From the NCBI RefSeq assembly GCF_000003815.2, contig NC_049981.1, positions 26,587,096 to 26,651,095 on the forward strand: 64,000 nt of DNA, in the 5' to 3' direction. This DNA comes from Branchiostoma floridae (taxonomy: Eukaryota > Chordata > Leptocardii > Amphioxiformes > Branchiostomatidae). Shown in pieces: positions 37,493 through 50,079 of the stretch. The notes below the pieces were generated by a model. That model saw only the letters and a list, made by a program, of their open reading frames with translations. It searched no databases and was not told the DNA's origin. Within the stretch, counting starts at the first letter, position 1; the number at the start of each line of letters is the position of its first letter. The translations under genes were made by a program, and so were the position numbers.

Positions 37493-40400
37493 ATGAATGT
37501 CAACCTTCTGCTTCAGGGAGCTCTAGGTGAGGGAGGTGTTAAGTGTATCGTTCTGACCATTGGTTACAAATCTGCAGTCGCGCTGGCTGTCGCGCCAGAC
37601 TGCCATGGCCAAGAGCTCCACTCCCAAACCGTTTCATCAACTATCCGAATCTTATCCATATTGCCCGGGTTCAAGCGTGTACACCCTTTTGTTTGCTCGC
37701 CTGGGAAATCTTGTCATTCTTCTTTTGCCAAGAGTGCAAATTGAAACTTCAATCATTGCCGTGATTGTTCCCATATTACAGACTTCGATGGGATGCCCCT
37801 GCAAATGGAACCGGACAAAGTGCACATTTATTTCCATCGGCAGGTGTCTTTGAAAGGATTCCAAATCAAACGTATGTTTTCTTTGCTCCAACAAAATCGA
37901 TGATATGTTACCTGAAGCATTTTTACGCCCTACTAAGTTTTGGCTACTCCCGACCCGGCTTGTCATTGTTACCATCTATCATGAGGAAAGTTGCTCAGTC
38001 AAGTAGTAACCTGCCATCTGGAGAGCAATGGATTCTTCTCGAAATGGAAACAATATGCTAAAGCAGACGAATACCCGTCTCTGTCGAGGCGCCAGCCCCT
38101 CGGATATCATATTTTCGTACGTCAAACTTTACCCTTGAGGGGCTGTATTGATATTCGCGAGATTAGCATCAGCCATCGCGCCGGAGGGGGTGGCGGCACA
38201 GGAAACAATCGCCTTCCCCTGGCACTCACTATACAAACTTTGATGGCGTTAACCTGGAGATACTCTCATCCCATTGGGGTTGCTTTTAGCTTTCGTAATT
38301 TTTACGTTAGTACAGATGATTTGGGCGGAGGGGGGGTGATAAGGAGATGATTAGCATGTTCCCACGTCAGGGGATTGTATACAAACTGTTGAATCATTGT
38401 AGAGGAACGAACAAACGAACAAACAAACAAAATATATATGTAGCTCCATACCACTACGTGTGCCTTGCATCCTACTGTTAGAACACGTGTTATAACATCT
38501 GAAGACATCATTGAAGCCCATTACCAATTGATTTTCCAATATCCAAATGGCCACCTTTTAGCTTTGAACCCAACACCAGTAGTTACCTATTGTACGAGAA
38601 ACTAACCCTTCTATGCCCAGAAACGTTTGTGGAAAATACCATCATGACAAATGCTACACACCATCACGGCCATCAGGTATGGTAATTATGGGATTTTGAT
38701 AGAATCTATACGTTTTACCAGCTAGACAGCTGGCCAATGCCATGCTACGCATCTGTCTGTCAACTTGGTATCTACATTCTATTAAGTTTTGGTACTGCCA
38801 TATCGTTATTCGATGTTCTTTTGATACGGTTTGTTGTGCTGCAATATCAGTGGTTAATGCTATACGTTACCCAAGGCCTTTGGTTGGCCCACGTCAGCGC
38901 TGAAGCGTATGCCGCCTGCTGGGGTAACAGCAGCTCGGCCCCGGTCTTGTACCATGTTCCTTTCGCAGACCTGATCGATTTCAATTTGGAGGTCCATGTT
39001 GTATTTTGGGATGAGACATTGGTCAAAGTCAACAGAGCGATTGCCTCCACTACCATGGCCTTGTCTCTGCAGCTTAAATGTCTCAAGGGTGGGAAAGAAC
39101 ATGTTCTACCTACAAGCGTGGTAATTGTGGCTAGTGCCATTAAGGTTGGCACGGCATTTCTTAGAAATATTCTGCATGCAATCTCCCCATGTTTTTATCA
39201 CTTAGATTAGGCAGTTATTTCGTATTTCATACGTATGGAATTCATAATGGCAACATTCCAAGCTATTTCGTAAATGTGGGCGGTAGGAGCCAAGCACCTT
39301 CATCGAACCTGAGCGAAGATTTGTTGACTGCTTAGACGTAATGGTAGCCGCCAAATCTGCCGGGGCATTTTATCACCGCTAGACCACCATTAGGGATGAA
39401 TTTTTCATGGACCAATTTAAGAGGTTGGCCTTTGATACAATCCATTGGCATTAGCCACTGAAATCATCTAATGAACGTTATCGATTGGAAAGTGAAACAT
39501 GAAATCCGTCTCTACTTGTCAGAAGATAACGCTGGAGGTGGAATACATTTTATGAAGCCGTCTTCATTCTACTTTTAGCGCTATGGCTTCCTTATTAAAG
39601 GCTGGCGTCAGGGAAAATATATCTCCAGTTATGTAGCCGCTATATCTGCGTTTTGTTTATCAGTGAGTGTACTTAAATTCAAAGCCATCACATTCTGTCG
39701 ACAGCATCTATGACATGATTCCATACATCGGAAACTTTCACACCAATACAATTTAAAGGCATGGTTGAATGAGTTGAAAGAGTAAAGATTCTGAGTTCTG
39801 TTGATAGCCTCCGTAAATAGGTCCATGTATCTGTTTATTTTTCAGTTTCCAAATTTTCCGAACTCGTGTAAGCCGATGCTTTGTGTGATCGATATCTTGA
39901 AGCGCCGTAAAGCACCCATCCTCAAACATCTCATGCGGCGAAATGGTCCTGAGAAGATCACATTTAAATTGCATATCTCTGTATATTCACGTAATCTTGT
40001 GCTTCCCTCCGATCGCATCATGGGCTTCCTATGAACGACTAACTTAATAGAAAAGAAATACTTTTTCCCAAATAACCCGGCCAAATGGCGCGTACATCAG
40101 AGAGGTAATGTCGGTTCTAGTCATCCACATCACCGGAGTTCCATCTCGACCGTTCCACTCGGTTGAATATTAGACTTAACCTCAGACAGCACGATTACCC
40201 CATCAGCGTACCAGCTATTCTTTATGATTTTGAGGCACATAAGGTGTGACAGCGTAAGCCGTAATACGCCAGGAAACCGGATGGAAGAAGACAGGTACTG
40301 CCATGGTAAATTATACATCGTCCTGTCTCCTGCTACAGACTGGTGCATGGGCTCTATTTGTCCTGTTCGCACGCCCAAGCTTTTTGTAGAGCGTGATCTT

Positions 40401-40522
40401 GAAGCAGGTCGATGATATGGCTTACCCATTAACCCTTTGTGACTATCTGACGGTCCACTGCCTGTGTGACTCCACAGAGCGAGGTCTAGAGTGTTACCCC
40501 CCCCCCCCCCACACACACACAC
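37493..40522. other. Block dense in broken open frames, identity unknown
   Basis: Plus-strand frames 37493-37744, 37560-37853, 37765-38061, 37991-38350 and 38737-39210 (157 codons) lie end to end with overlaps. Minus-strand frames cover 37652-37975, 38847-39152, 39629-39974, 39842-40084 and 40130-40522. Segments such as VYTLLFARLGNLVILLLPRV and RTQNLYSFNSFNHAFKLYWC read like real protein interrupted by frame changes. This suggests a decayed multi-gene element or pseudogenes, but no family was recognised. Confidence 0.3.
38737..39210 (+). CDS. 157-codon open frame, unrecognised
   Basis: Begins MPCYASVCQLGIYILLSFGT with a hydrophobic first third, then a mixed polar part (FWDETLVKVNRAIASTTMAL) and ends HAISPCFYHLD. 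Open frames of 101 and 80 codons also exist on the other strand here, so the coding strand is uncertain. One of the longest simple frames in the window apart from the sialyltransferase exon. Confidence 0.25.
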   Translation: MPCYASVCQLGIYILLSFGTAISLFDVLLIRFVVLQYQWLMLYVTQGLWLAHVSAEAYAACWGNSSSAPVLYHVPFADLIDFNLEVHVVFWDETLVKVNRAIASTTMALSLQLKCLKGGKEHVLPTSVVIVASAIKVGTAFLRNILHAISPCFYHLD

Positions 40523-40529
40523 ACACTCG
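40496..40529 (+). repeat. C-run joined to a CA microsatellite
   Basis: A run of C of about 14 continues directly into (CA)9. The run breaks the minus-strand frame that ends in a poly-Gly/Cys start. Confidence 0.9.
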
Positions 40530-43168
40530 TTCTTCGCCTTGTCTGGTATCTTGAACGTTCTTTAAGGCTGTGAGCCTCTGACTATCTTGGTGCACTGTCA
40601 GTACATTATGCAAAGTGTGAGGGGGGGTGTGTAATACTTTCTAAAGTTGCATCCAGAAGTTGGGATCCACGTCCAGGTGCAGGAATAGTTAATTTCGACA
40701 CCGCAACAAAAACTAGAGATCCATTTTAGTATGGTGGGGTACATCGCTCATTTTCCTTGACCCATCGTTCATGGACTTTATACAGTCCTTTTCCCCAGTG
40801 CTATCGCCGCGGGCAGGAAAGACAGATAGGCCAATACATCCGACACAGGTGACTTACGGGAGTCTCTTCCTGGAACTCAGCCTCGTCCCTCACCTCACGC
40901 GAGCTTTGTTCAGCTGTGACGTATGAGGTTTCGGAAAGGTTTTTCCCCTCGCGCATTGCATTCTCTCAGACTTATGCCTGTAGGAAGAAGCATCTGTTCG
41001 GACGAGATACATACTTGGGGTAGGGCAATGTGCGGTTTATTAATTAGGGTAATTTTCAGTAGGACAGTTTTGACTAGCTCCATCTGTTGACTGCCTAGTG
41101 CTGCATCATACATTGTTTATTAGCTTTATGTGTAGGATCTCACAGATTAGATGCTTCTGCATAACTTCACATGTTGACGGATGTCTCTATGTAATGCGTT
41201 GTGTGTGAGCTTTACTTGATGTTGTCATAAAGCTCATACAAACTGTCAGTTAGCGGCAGCTGATGTATACGTGTCTTTGTTGCAAGCTTTGTGATGCGGT
41301 GGCGCCCGCCGTCTACAAAGTTTGGCTTGTCAGACATGTCAGAATAGGAAATTGAATCCAGACAGGTGCGGCCATGGATGTAGCAGTGATTTATTGGTAT
41401 GACCAGATAGCTATTTCCTACACACTGGAACTGTTTCCATTATTTATCATTCGTTCAATTTCCTTATATGTCATCCTCCAACGCACTGCAACTTATACCA
41501 TTATGAGTTTGTCAGTCTTGAGAATAGATGATTAATTGTCATGAATTTACAGCGCAATGAATGTAAATGATGTTTCATAGTCTATTCTGTTGCAATTCGT
41601 TTGGTGTGTTGTAAGCTGTACTTTTGGTGTGTGAGGGTTTCAGTTTTGGTTTACACATCTCAATCGCCTCCATGAAAACACACACAGAATCTCAAAACAA
41701 ATAAGTCACATTTACCAATCAAAAAAACTGTAAGGGGAGACTATATTCTTGTACATGTACAGTCTTTCTGTATTTTGTGTTGTTAACTGCTTTTAAATCA
41801 AATTGCACCAAATCGGGACATTAAGAAACGCGAGATGCGAACTTCCGCGAGAAGACTCGTGGTTACGACGTGACATATAGACAGCGTTGTGACCTGTTTT
41901 ATGGAGGCGAATCATAGATTTTGATGACAAGTGGCGGCGAAGGGACCGCGTCCTTGGAAACTGGCCCTCCTTGAAATTAACTTGCAGAAGGTCAAAACCT
42001 TCCAGGTCTTCTCTGCGCAGTTCTCTATTGCGGATGGCGTCCGCGTTTATGGCACTCTACTATCACAGAAATGAGTCTGGCGGCAATTCTTGGCAGGGAC
42101 TATCGACATAAGAGGTGGTTTCGTGGCCCGCTCTGTTCTTGGAGGATTTGTGAGGGTAATTGCAGTTCAATACGCGTCAATCAATCTCTTTTCAGACCAG
42201 TTTACTGCCCTGATGGGGTCATCAAAGGCGTTGTTCCACCGCCGTGAAAGTAGTGTAAAAAAAGTTCTAAGTTTTAAGTCGATCTGCGTTTTTGTGATTC
42301 CCCCATTCGCTGATTCAAATTTTGGAAGCTTTTTTCACTAACCAAATCCTGTAGCTCACTACTGCTTCATACTCTTCCAATCGTGTGGTTCTAAGTTTTA
42401 AGTCGATCTGCGTTTTTGTGATTCCCCCATTCGCTGATTCAAATTTTGGAAGCCTTAATCACTAACCAAATCCTGTAGCTCACTACTGCTTCATACTCTT
42501 CCAATCGTGTGGTAATAAGTATTTGACAAATCGGTTACCTATCACAAAATTTCTTCAGTTGAATCAGTGAATGCTTTTGTGACCTGTGACAAATCTTGTG
42601 ACATGCACGCCAATGTGCAATACTTCTTCATTACTTCGAATTCTTCATTTGGATCAGCAAATGATTTTGTCCCTTTAGGTAACATTCGTACATTTTCATT
42701 ATTCGTCTGATTCGCCGGTCGTAATTACAAGTTGTCCTAAATAGGGTTTTCGGGTATGAAAAATCGAGTCACGTAATGTGGTTTAATGTACCTTTCCTTT
42801 CGCACATCATAATTGGCCTCATGCATTGATTATGTTGGCGGTTACCGTGAGGGTGAGGCACAATCAAGATGTAATTTTCTTTGTGGTGCAGCCGCATTCG
42901 GGATAGTGAATAGTTAACGTTGTTATGTTTGAAGATTTAGCAATGTAGTAGCAAATGTAATAACGACTTGATGTCACAGCTCGTGAATACTCCGAAATCG
43001 TCAAAACATATCGTAATTTGATTTATGTGTGCGCAAATGTTGCGCTATTGTTGCAGATTACCCAAATTCTCATGTGAGAAGTGAGTTGAACACAATGACC
43101 TACTCTAACTCGGAGATATAGATTTCCAGCACATCTAAATCTAGCCATAACAGATCAGGATATGGACT
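40530..43168. other. Non-coding stretch with one tandem duplication
   Basis: Besides the 124-bp duplication at 42264-42511 nothing was recognised. Confidence 0.4.
42264..42511 (+). repeat. Recent 124-bp tandem duplication
   Basis: 42264-42387 and 42388-42511 are adjacent copies beginning GTTCTAAGTTTTAAGTCGAT. They differ only at a few positions around CTTTTTTCAC/CCTTAATCAC. Head-to-tail, with no spacer. Confidence 0.93.
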
Positions 43169-43300
43169 ATGACTCTTATTAAGGAAATACAGAACAAGTC
43201 TCCATACACTCATGCGCTTTATTTTCCACATTGTTTCTCCTCATTTTCTTATAGTCATCCTTATCTCTTCAAAAAGACATGGAAAGGGAGAGAAAGCCTT

Positions 43301-43540
43301 AATGGTATTCACCAAACGTCCCAGCTCGCTGTCGAAGGATCGGAAGTATCTCAACACATCATCATTGAAATACCTCTCTTCAATGGACAAAGTAAGAATA
43401 CTGAGCACTGAACAGGACTACTTCATGAGAGGTATAAAGGAGGCACTTCAGCCATCACAGCCAAGAAGAGAGGAGGGGCGTTTTAAACTTTCTGGCACGT
43501 TTGACCAATTGCTGACGTCACGTATCCGTATTGCAAGTGT
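43301..43540 (+). pseudogene. Decayed GIY-YIG/Penelope-like element coding remnant
   Basis: One frame reads HQTSQLAVEGSEVSQHI (43309-43360); after a frame change a second reads DKVRILSTEQDYFMRGIKEA, then GRFKLSGTFDQLLTSRIR to about 43530. The order (S)SEVSxHI, VxILxxExxxFxRGxKEAxxI and GGRYxLxxxxDxLL is that of the region downstream of the GIY-YIG nuclease in Penelope-like and related retroelements. The frameshift and missing RT mark it as dead. Family assignment rests on recalled motif order. Confidence 0.5.
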
Positions 43541-46500
43541 CAATAAAAATCATGTGTCTGTAACTCTCATGAGTTAACGTTCAGAAATGACTGGTCATTA
43601 TTGTTCTTGAAGAAGACAGTGGTGGTTGAAAATTCAATCCGTGTGTATACCTTTGTGTTGGAAGAAAGTTTAGTATTGTATTATCATTGCTACCAACACA
43701 GATGACCTTCCATGACAACCTAATGGCATTCATTGGTACCCAATGGCCAAGAAGTCAGTTTCTGCGTCCAAAAAGAAAGAATCGTTTAGAGTGATGAATA
43801 TGGTATTAGGAACTTTAAATCGTACGCAGTATCTCTAACGAGCCTATATCCTATATCGAGGGCGACCCATTCCAATTAAGACATTGGACAGGAATACGAC
43901 CCCTGGCGACGACCTGTCTCACTGCCCCGTAAACCTGACAGCCTAAAGTGGCGCCTTTCACTCCCACGAGATTGTGCAAGATTTGACATGATATGTAGAC
44001 AATACCAAGTTTGGGGCTCTCCCTCTCAGCGCTCATTACTTAGCTTCACGTCGGTGATTACTTTAGACTCTCTCTCTTCGCGGACTGTTGCTGCAATTGG
44101 CGGAGAGCGCTCAACAAAACTTGTCTTCTCTTCACATACTCCAGATCACTCGATCAACACTTTCAACTCCTCCACTGATGATAAAGCTCGGTCCACTTGT
44201 ACTCGACCATCTTGCCGGTGAGTACATTCGGTACATTATCAGAGGTGACGGCTCGTGTTCGCTCCACCTTTATAATGTCGATCGTGTAGCTACGTGTGGT
44301 CGAGGGCGCCTCTAAATTTTTCATGAGGTTGGTACGTCGATATCTAAAGGAATATACTGTTTTATTTGTCGTACTGTTATTTTGTTCTATCTGTATTCCG
44401 GCTGTAAAGTCGTACATTAAGTAAGCATCCGGATGGTGAATGATACATACGGAGTATTGCACTTTTGAAAAACATACAGAAAGAAAGACATGATATGCTT
44501 TAGCCCACTTACGCCCCGTGTTAGCTTTGAAATGCACGAGTTAAGCCTGTCTTAGAGAGAATCGACCTGGGTAATACCCCCTTAACCCGTCTGTACTATT
44601 AACGTTTGATATCAATCCGGACTCATCATCATCGCTCAAGTCGTGGATTAAGAATACGACAATTGACTGTTAGGCCGCCTTTTTCACTAGACGGCGATTG
44701 CTCAGAGCAAAATAGGATTTGTGTGATCATTGATTTCATAATTGGAATATGATGCAAGAAGCAGAAGCATGATCAAAAATCTCTAAAAAAAAACATTAAA
44801 CATCTGATTGAAAGATTGGAAATACAAAACCACACAAAACGCAAAAGAAAATCTTTATCTATGAAATGCGTTCAAGGACCTGTAAAATCCTTAGTCGCTA
44901 AATAGCGGTTTCAGCAGGGTTTTTTTAACAGATGATGAAACCACACCCAGCATCAACATCACCGACCTAAATTGGAATGTAACCCTTTACTTTATAATTT
45001 GAATATCAAACAAAATTTAAATGTATGCTCGAAAAGACAACAAAAATACAATAAAATTCAATCGTTCTGTCAAACTGCTCGGTCGCAATGCCGTGGACTG
45101 TAACCGAATAGGGAGAGAAAGACAAGTGTAGCTAAATACATGGAAGCAAAGAACCACATTTTGAAGCAGTATCTTTAAATGATAGGCATCTGCAGTCAAC
45201 AATGTTGCCATAAAGTCTAAAAGGCGACCCCAGAGATCTACGTTATTAGTCCGCCATTCACCCATTTTCCTTTAAGCTGTCAATTTGACCCCTGAGGTCA
45301 ACTAACGAAGACGAACAGCGCCATAACCGACCTATAAACGTCCAAATATTTCCTTTATCACCATTATCCTGCTGCGTAAGTATTGTATACGGGTTTATGG
45401 CATCTGGTGTATTAAACTTTCCATATGGCGTAGTCAAGATGATACCATATTCAAGACCTGCTGGCAGAATATTGTTTTTACTTTGAGCTGCCCCGTATGG
45501 ACTCTACTCATACTTCACTAGCCTCCTCCGCAGACCAAGGCCGCGTTAATGGGGGTGGGGGGTTGAGGGGAGGGAGGGTTTGTAATTAGCAATATCTATA
45601 TGGCCTCTTCCAGTCAATATTGACCATGGTAAAATCCTATGTGTGTGATATTGAACATGGGTGACAGGGCATGGAAGAAAATATCAAAATTGCAAGTCAG
45701 CTGTCAAAAATAAAAAAATAAACGCCAACGACACCTACAAGGACCACGAAAGAGGCTAATATAATATTTCACATGATGCCGTGGGGTTTCCATGCCATTG
45801 GGTGAATAGTTGAAACAGAGCGCCTTGACAACACCATATATACATGTAGCTTTCCTGCATGTTAACGTGTCATTACCATTCATTTGTGCTCAAGTATGGC
45901 GCTTGCATATTTATCTCATGGGTTGTAAACATGAATCAGGTGTACCTTTTCTACATGAACGTGCTTAGATCTCAGTGTTACAGGAACAGGAGCATTCCAA
46001 GTATTTCTGACTTCTCCTGTCGTTCCTTCTCACGTTCTGGCCACCGGTGATTCATACAGCCCTGTTGTGTGGGCACCACACATAAATAGCCTGCCATAAC
46101 GGCTAAGGTTGTTGTAAATAAGGCGCTCCAATAACGATTTGTAAAATGTGACCATGGCCTTTGAAACCTATAACGTGGAGGTGAATTGGCAGAGTGTATA
46201 TTTCCACCGTCCTTTTTGATTAGTAAGACTGTAACGATTACGACCTTAACGCTGTAACTCTAAGAGTTGGCCGTTTTTTTTGTTGGTAGAAGACCATTTC
46301 CTGTTTATATCGAGCGTGTAAACGTTACTATGGAATTGTTGAAGAAAGGGGCACTATAACGTAAACAGCTTACTTTATAGCGGAAATTTGTCGATAGAAC
46401 AAAGTGTTGCAACATTTTAGTAGAATTTTTCATCTACACAGCTGACATTTGCTATAGGCCGTATTGTACACATCATCTTTCAGTGAGGTAAAAACATAGC

Positions 46501-48000
46501 AAGTTTGTTACAACTAAGTTACTTCTACTTCAACTACATGTATTTCATTTTGCTATTAACACCCCTTAGATCTATAGAGCAACGAAAAAAAGCTGTTATC
46601 GCCTTGAACGTCTTGCCCTTTGTCATGTTGGTACTCTACCTACTTTCACTTTTATCCAACATGCGAAAATGTCAAAAGAAATACATACTCTTAAAGACAA
46701 AGACGTTCCATTCGCCCGACTATATAAATCCGTCTTTCATTAGGATTCACATATGTGGTGGGGTAGGCAGTCATCATGACGCACATTCAAAGCGCCTACC
46801 ATCACCCTGCCCACTAATCAATGGTCTTACAGAAGAAAAGATGTATATGTTTGTCGCAAATAATTGTGCTTTTCCGGTTTGCAGAGAGTGCACAAACCCG
46901 TGAGTCAGTGCTAACATGTGATTTGCTCTAATAGACTTTGCCATTACCTTGTAGTTCCTGACAGCTGAAGGACTCTCGCCCTTTCTGCTGAGTAGTTCCC
47001 TTGATCTGAAGAAGGGTGATGAATATGTTTGTGGTGGATGATTTGTGTTATTCCGGCAGGCAGAAGGGGCAACAACCGTCGGTGACCGCGCATACTACCG
47101 CACAATATTATCTACTCGGATAGGAGTTACTAGCCTGCGCTGCAGGCCTGCTCGACTTTTCACAGTACGTAATTACGTGCACTTTTCTATCTGTGAAAAT
47201 TGAAACATTGAGGTGGATGTGGAAAACTGGTTGTCAGCTCGTCTGTAGTGTACCAACGTTAACGGCCAAACAGTTACACTAAGGGATAGATGAGCAGTTT
47301 TCTGATATGTACCGTGTTCCGATTGCCCGCCGAGGTGTGGTTGCTGTTCGGACGGGCCAGTCATAACTTGTTATGCAGGCAGTTCACTGTATATACAACC
47401 AAAGTGCTGCATATAGTTAAAGAAACAGAGCTAGTTTGAGTCTGCACCATTGCTCATCATCCTCTATATCTCCTGACGACTGTAAGTCTCGGGTACCCAC
47501 TGAGACGTGACATCACTTCTCCTGATAACCTTGCGAAAGGTCCTTAGATCTGTGTACCCATTACAGTCTCTTCTTAGCAGAGCACTTAGCTTAAAACGCT
47601 TCGAGGTCATAACACAATCATCCATAGCAATATCTCCGCGCCAGATCTTTGGGAGTACAACAGATCAGCAAGTATTAATGGGTTTTGTATCCATATTGTA
47701 TGATATCAGCTCTTGAGCATATCTTCCAGCCCTAGCTGTACGTCTTTTACAGCTTAAGTCACAACTAAATGAAAAAGTATATGTATGCAATTTTGTAACG
47801 TTTCCAAGTCCATGCGGCTATTACTCTGATCCTAGTTACGTGTATTATTGATATGTTGTATCCAATTTGAGAATTTTCCAACTCAGTGTTGTTTGACAGT
47901 TCATAATTTCAGCTGAGGTTTATAGAGGTGAAAGAGCCATCACATTATGCCTGCAGAATAATCACCGGCAGTCTAAAGTCACGGAGAAGTTTCCATCAAC
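43541..48000. other. Non-coding stretch
   Basis: Contains a G-rich run at 45551-45578. Minus-strand frame 44163-44537 (124 codons) and plus-strand frame 46505-46903 (132 codons, hydrophobic start, no ATG start) are the longest frames; neither was recognised. Confidence 0.35.
45551..45578 (+). other. G-quadruplex-forming run
   Basis: Five G-runs of three or more with loops of 1-4 bases (GGGGGTGGGGGGTTGAGGGG then AGGGAGGG). This meets the usual G3+N1-7 rule with spare runs. Confidence 0.75.
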
Positions 48001-48130
48001 CAAACGGAGTTATGAGAAGAATGCTAAGTAGATGAACTGTAGGAAGAATATTTAAGAAGAAGACGTTTTGGAAGTAGTGGAAGTGACTCGGTCGAGAAGA
48101 TTTACTGGCCATCCATAATCCCATCACTTT

Positions 48131-48334
48131 GTGGGGATAAATGAAGCGATGTTTGATCGCAAACGCGTCCAGCATTGGTGGTACATGCTCTATCTGATCA
48201 AGGCTGCCGACAGAAGAAGCGTGCGTGGAATGGCTTCTGAATCTAAAAGGTGTATCCCTCAGAAGCTGAGGTACGTTAGCGGCGTCGCTGCGGCCGAGCG
48301 ATTTGACAGAGAGCGCAACGAATTCCATCGATAG
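48131..48334 (+). CDS. Weak 67-codon open frame by the assembly gap
   Basis: Reads FDRKRVQHWWYMLYLIKAAD through to FDRERNEFHR, charged and fairly protein-like, with a GAG|GTACGT donor-like site inside (about 48269). It ends in the copied flank of the gap. It may be a 5' exon of the sialyltransferase transcript or chance. Confidence 0.15.
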   Translation: MGINEAMFDRKRVQHWWYMLYLIKAADRRSVRGMASESKRCIPQKLRYVSGVAAAERFDRERNEFHR

Positions 48335-48896
48335 AAAAACAACCCTTTTATCCTTTGTGTGTCTTGTCTATTCGGTTATACCTGCACGTTTTGCATGATC
48401 ATCTAATCATAAAGTGAAGGGCCACAAAGTCAATTCAGGACGCAACGACACCGCCAACGCTACTCAAGGACAATACTGACTGTTTCTATTGCACTGCAGT
48501 TAGGTGGCGCTGCTAACAAGTACAGTGAATTCCCAACCTGATGAAATCATCANNNNNNNNNNNNNNNNNNNNNNNNNNNNNNNNNNNNNNNNNNNNNNNN
48601 NNNNNNNNNNNNNNNNNNNNNNNNNNNNNNNNNNNNNNNNNNNNNNNNNNNNCAGAGAGCGCAACGAATTCCATCGATAGAAAAACAACCCTTTTATCCT
48701 TTGTGTGTCTTGTCTATTCGGTTATACCTGCACGTTTTGCATGATCATCTAATCATAAAGTGAAGGGCCACAAAGTCAATTCAGGACGCAACGACACCGC
48801 CAACGCTACTCAAGGACAATACTGACTGTTTCTATTGCACTGCAGTTAGGTGGCGCTGCTAACAAGTACAGTGAATTCCCAACCTGATGAAATCAT
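48307..48896 (+). repeat. Identical 244-bp flanks around a 100-N gap
   Basis: 48307-48550 and 48653-48896 are identical as far as I can read, and the N run 48553-48652 is exactly 100 bases. A fixed 100-N gap with the same sequence on both sides usually means unmerged contig ends or two haplotype copies, so the second copy may not exist in the genome. Confidence 0.92.
48553..48652. other. Assembly gap (100 N)
   Basis: A run of exactly 100 unknown bases, the conventional size for a gap of unknown length. Confidence 0.99.
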
Positions 48897-49017
48897 TCAC
48901 TAACTACTGTTAACTTTTCTCTCTTTTCTTGATAACTGAAGACAAGATAACATATATATACCCGTGCGCGAATAACGTTATCAACAGTCTGAGATCTAGT
49001 CTGAGATCGGGAACCTA

Positions 49018-49083
49018 CATCGATGCAAAAATGAAAGGTTGAACTAAATCTACTCTAACCTTTCATTTTTTGCATCGATATAT
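49018..49083. repeat. Near-perfect hairpin, about 22-bp stem
   Basis: CATCGATGCAAAAATGAAAG GTT faces AACCTTTCATTTTTTGCATC GAT, one base longer, around a 16-nt loop. Partial pairing continues outside (CTACAT/ATATGTTAG). Size is that of a miRNA precursor, but also of a tiny fold-back element. Confidence 0.75.
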
Positions 49084-49524
49084 GTTAGATATCAATGTGA
49101 AAACATACACAACACAGATATTTATTCATGTACTTTGATAACCTTTTTAAACGGTCAGACATTTCAGATAACATCTAGTATCTATCGTCAGTGACTGACT
49201 CCATATGAAGCATCCACACGTTGACAAAACATATCCAGTTGTATGAGTAACTATTGTATTGAGTACCCTTCCATTTCTTATTCATCGCGTATTCTAATTT
49301 GTTGATTCATTGCAATTTTTTGTAGAAATGCTAACAGATATTTTATAATATCGGGTGTATTTTGCAGCCAGTAGGTACCCAAAGTGTGGGTAATAAGGCT
49401 GTTTAACGTGTTTAACTTATGTGTTCCAGATCGCCATTGAAGCCAGGTGCATGGGGTACCACGGCTGCTATCACCTGACTGTTTGCTTTTTGATGACGTG
49501 AACAACAACATCTCTGACGTCACG

Positions 49525-50079
49525 ATGTTGTGGATTAAAAAGCGCCACAAGGAGGCTTATCTCTACCTCGGCGTTTTGCTGATTCTATTTCTCGTGACGT
49601 GTTTCCTCATCCACCCGGACACGATGCAGATCCTTTCCAAGTCCAGATCTTCAAGATTAGACTTGGGGAGAAATTTACTGAGAGATTCTCACAACCAGTG
49701 GAGACCAGTACGTATGTTGAGAGACATCCGCAGCACCACGGCCAAGCCGCTCACAGACACCGACAAACTGCACAGAATCGCCGGCCTGCTGGGCTATGAC
49801 CTCACGGGGAACAAGAAGAGGGACGACCTGGAGTCTAGAAAAATGATCAATGACATCTTAAACTTGATAGATGATCACCAGAGACAGGGTAAGGACGCGA
49901 GGGACACTGTGGACATGATCTACTCTGTGGTCAGAAGTGTACAGGAGGAGAAGAATGGCGATGACCTTGGAGAAGTCATGAACAACATGAACGTGTTAGA
50001 AAACCTGCTGCCCAAGAGACTGGACAAAGTGAAGATCGGGACGTATCCCTTCATGAGAGACGCCAGGCGTTTGCCATCG
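49525..50079 (+). CDS. Sialyltransferase coding exon 1: tail, anchor and stem
   Basis: Encodes residues 1-185 and ends in phase 0 at a strong donor (TCG|GTAAGT). It holds the cytoplasmic tail, the hydrophobic anchor ([17 protein letters not shown]) and a polar, helix-prone stem rich in Asp, Arg and Lys. An acceptor-like CCAG at 49443-49446 suggests that the 5'UTR is spliced and that non-coding exons lie upstream. The frame is open back to a GTG at 49447, but the type II topology supports the ATG at 49525. Confidence 0.88.
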
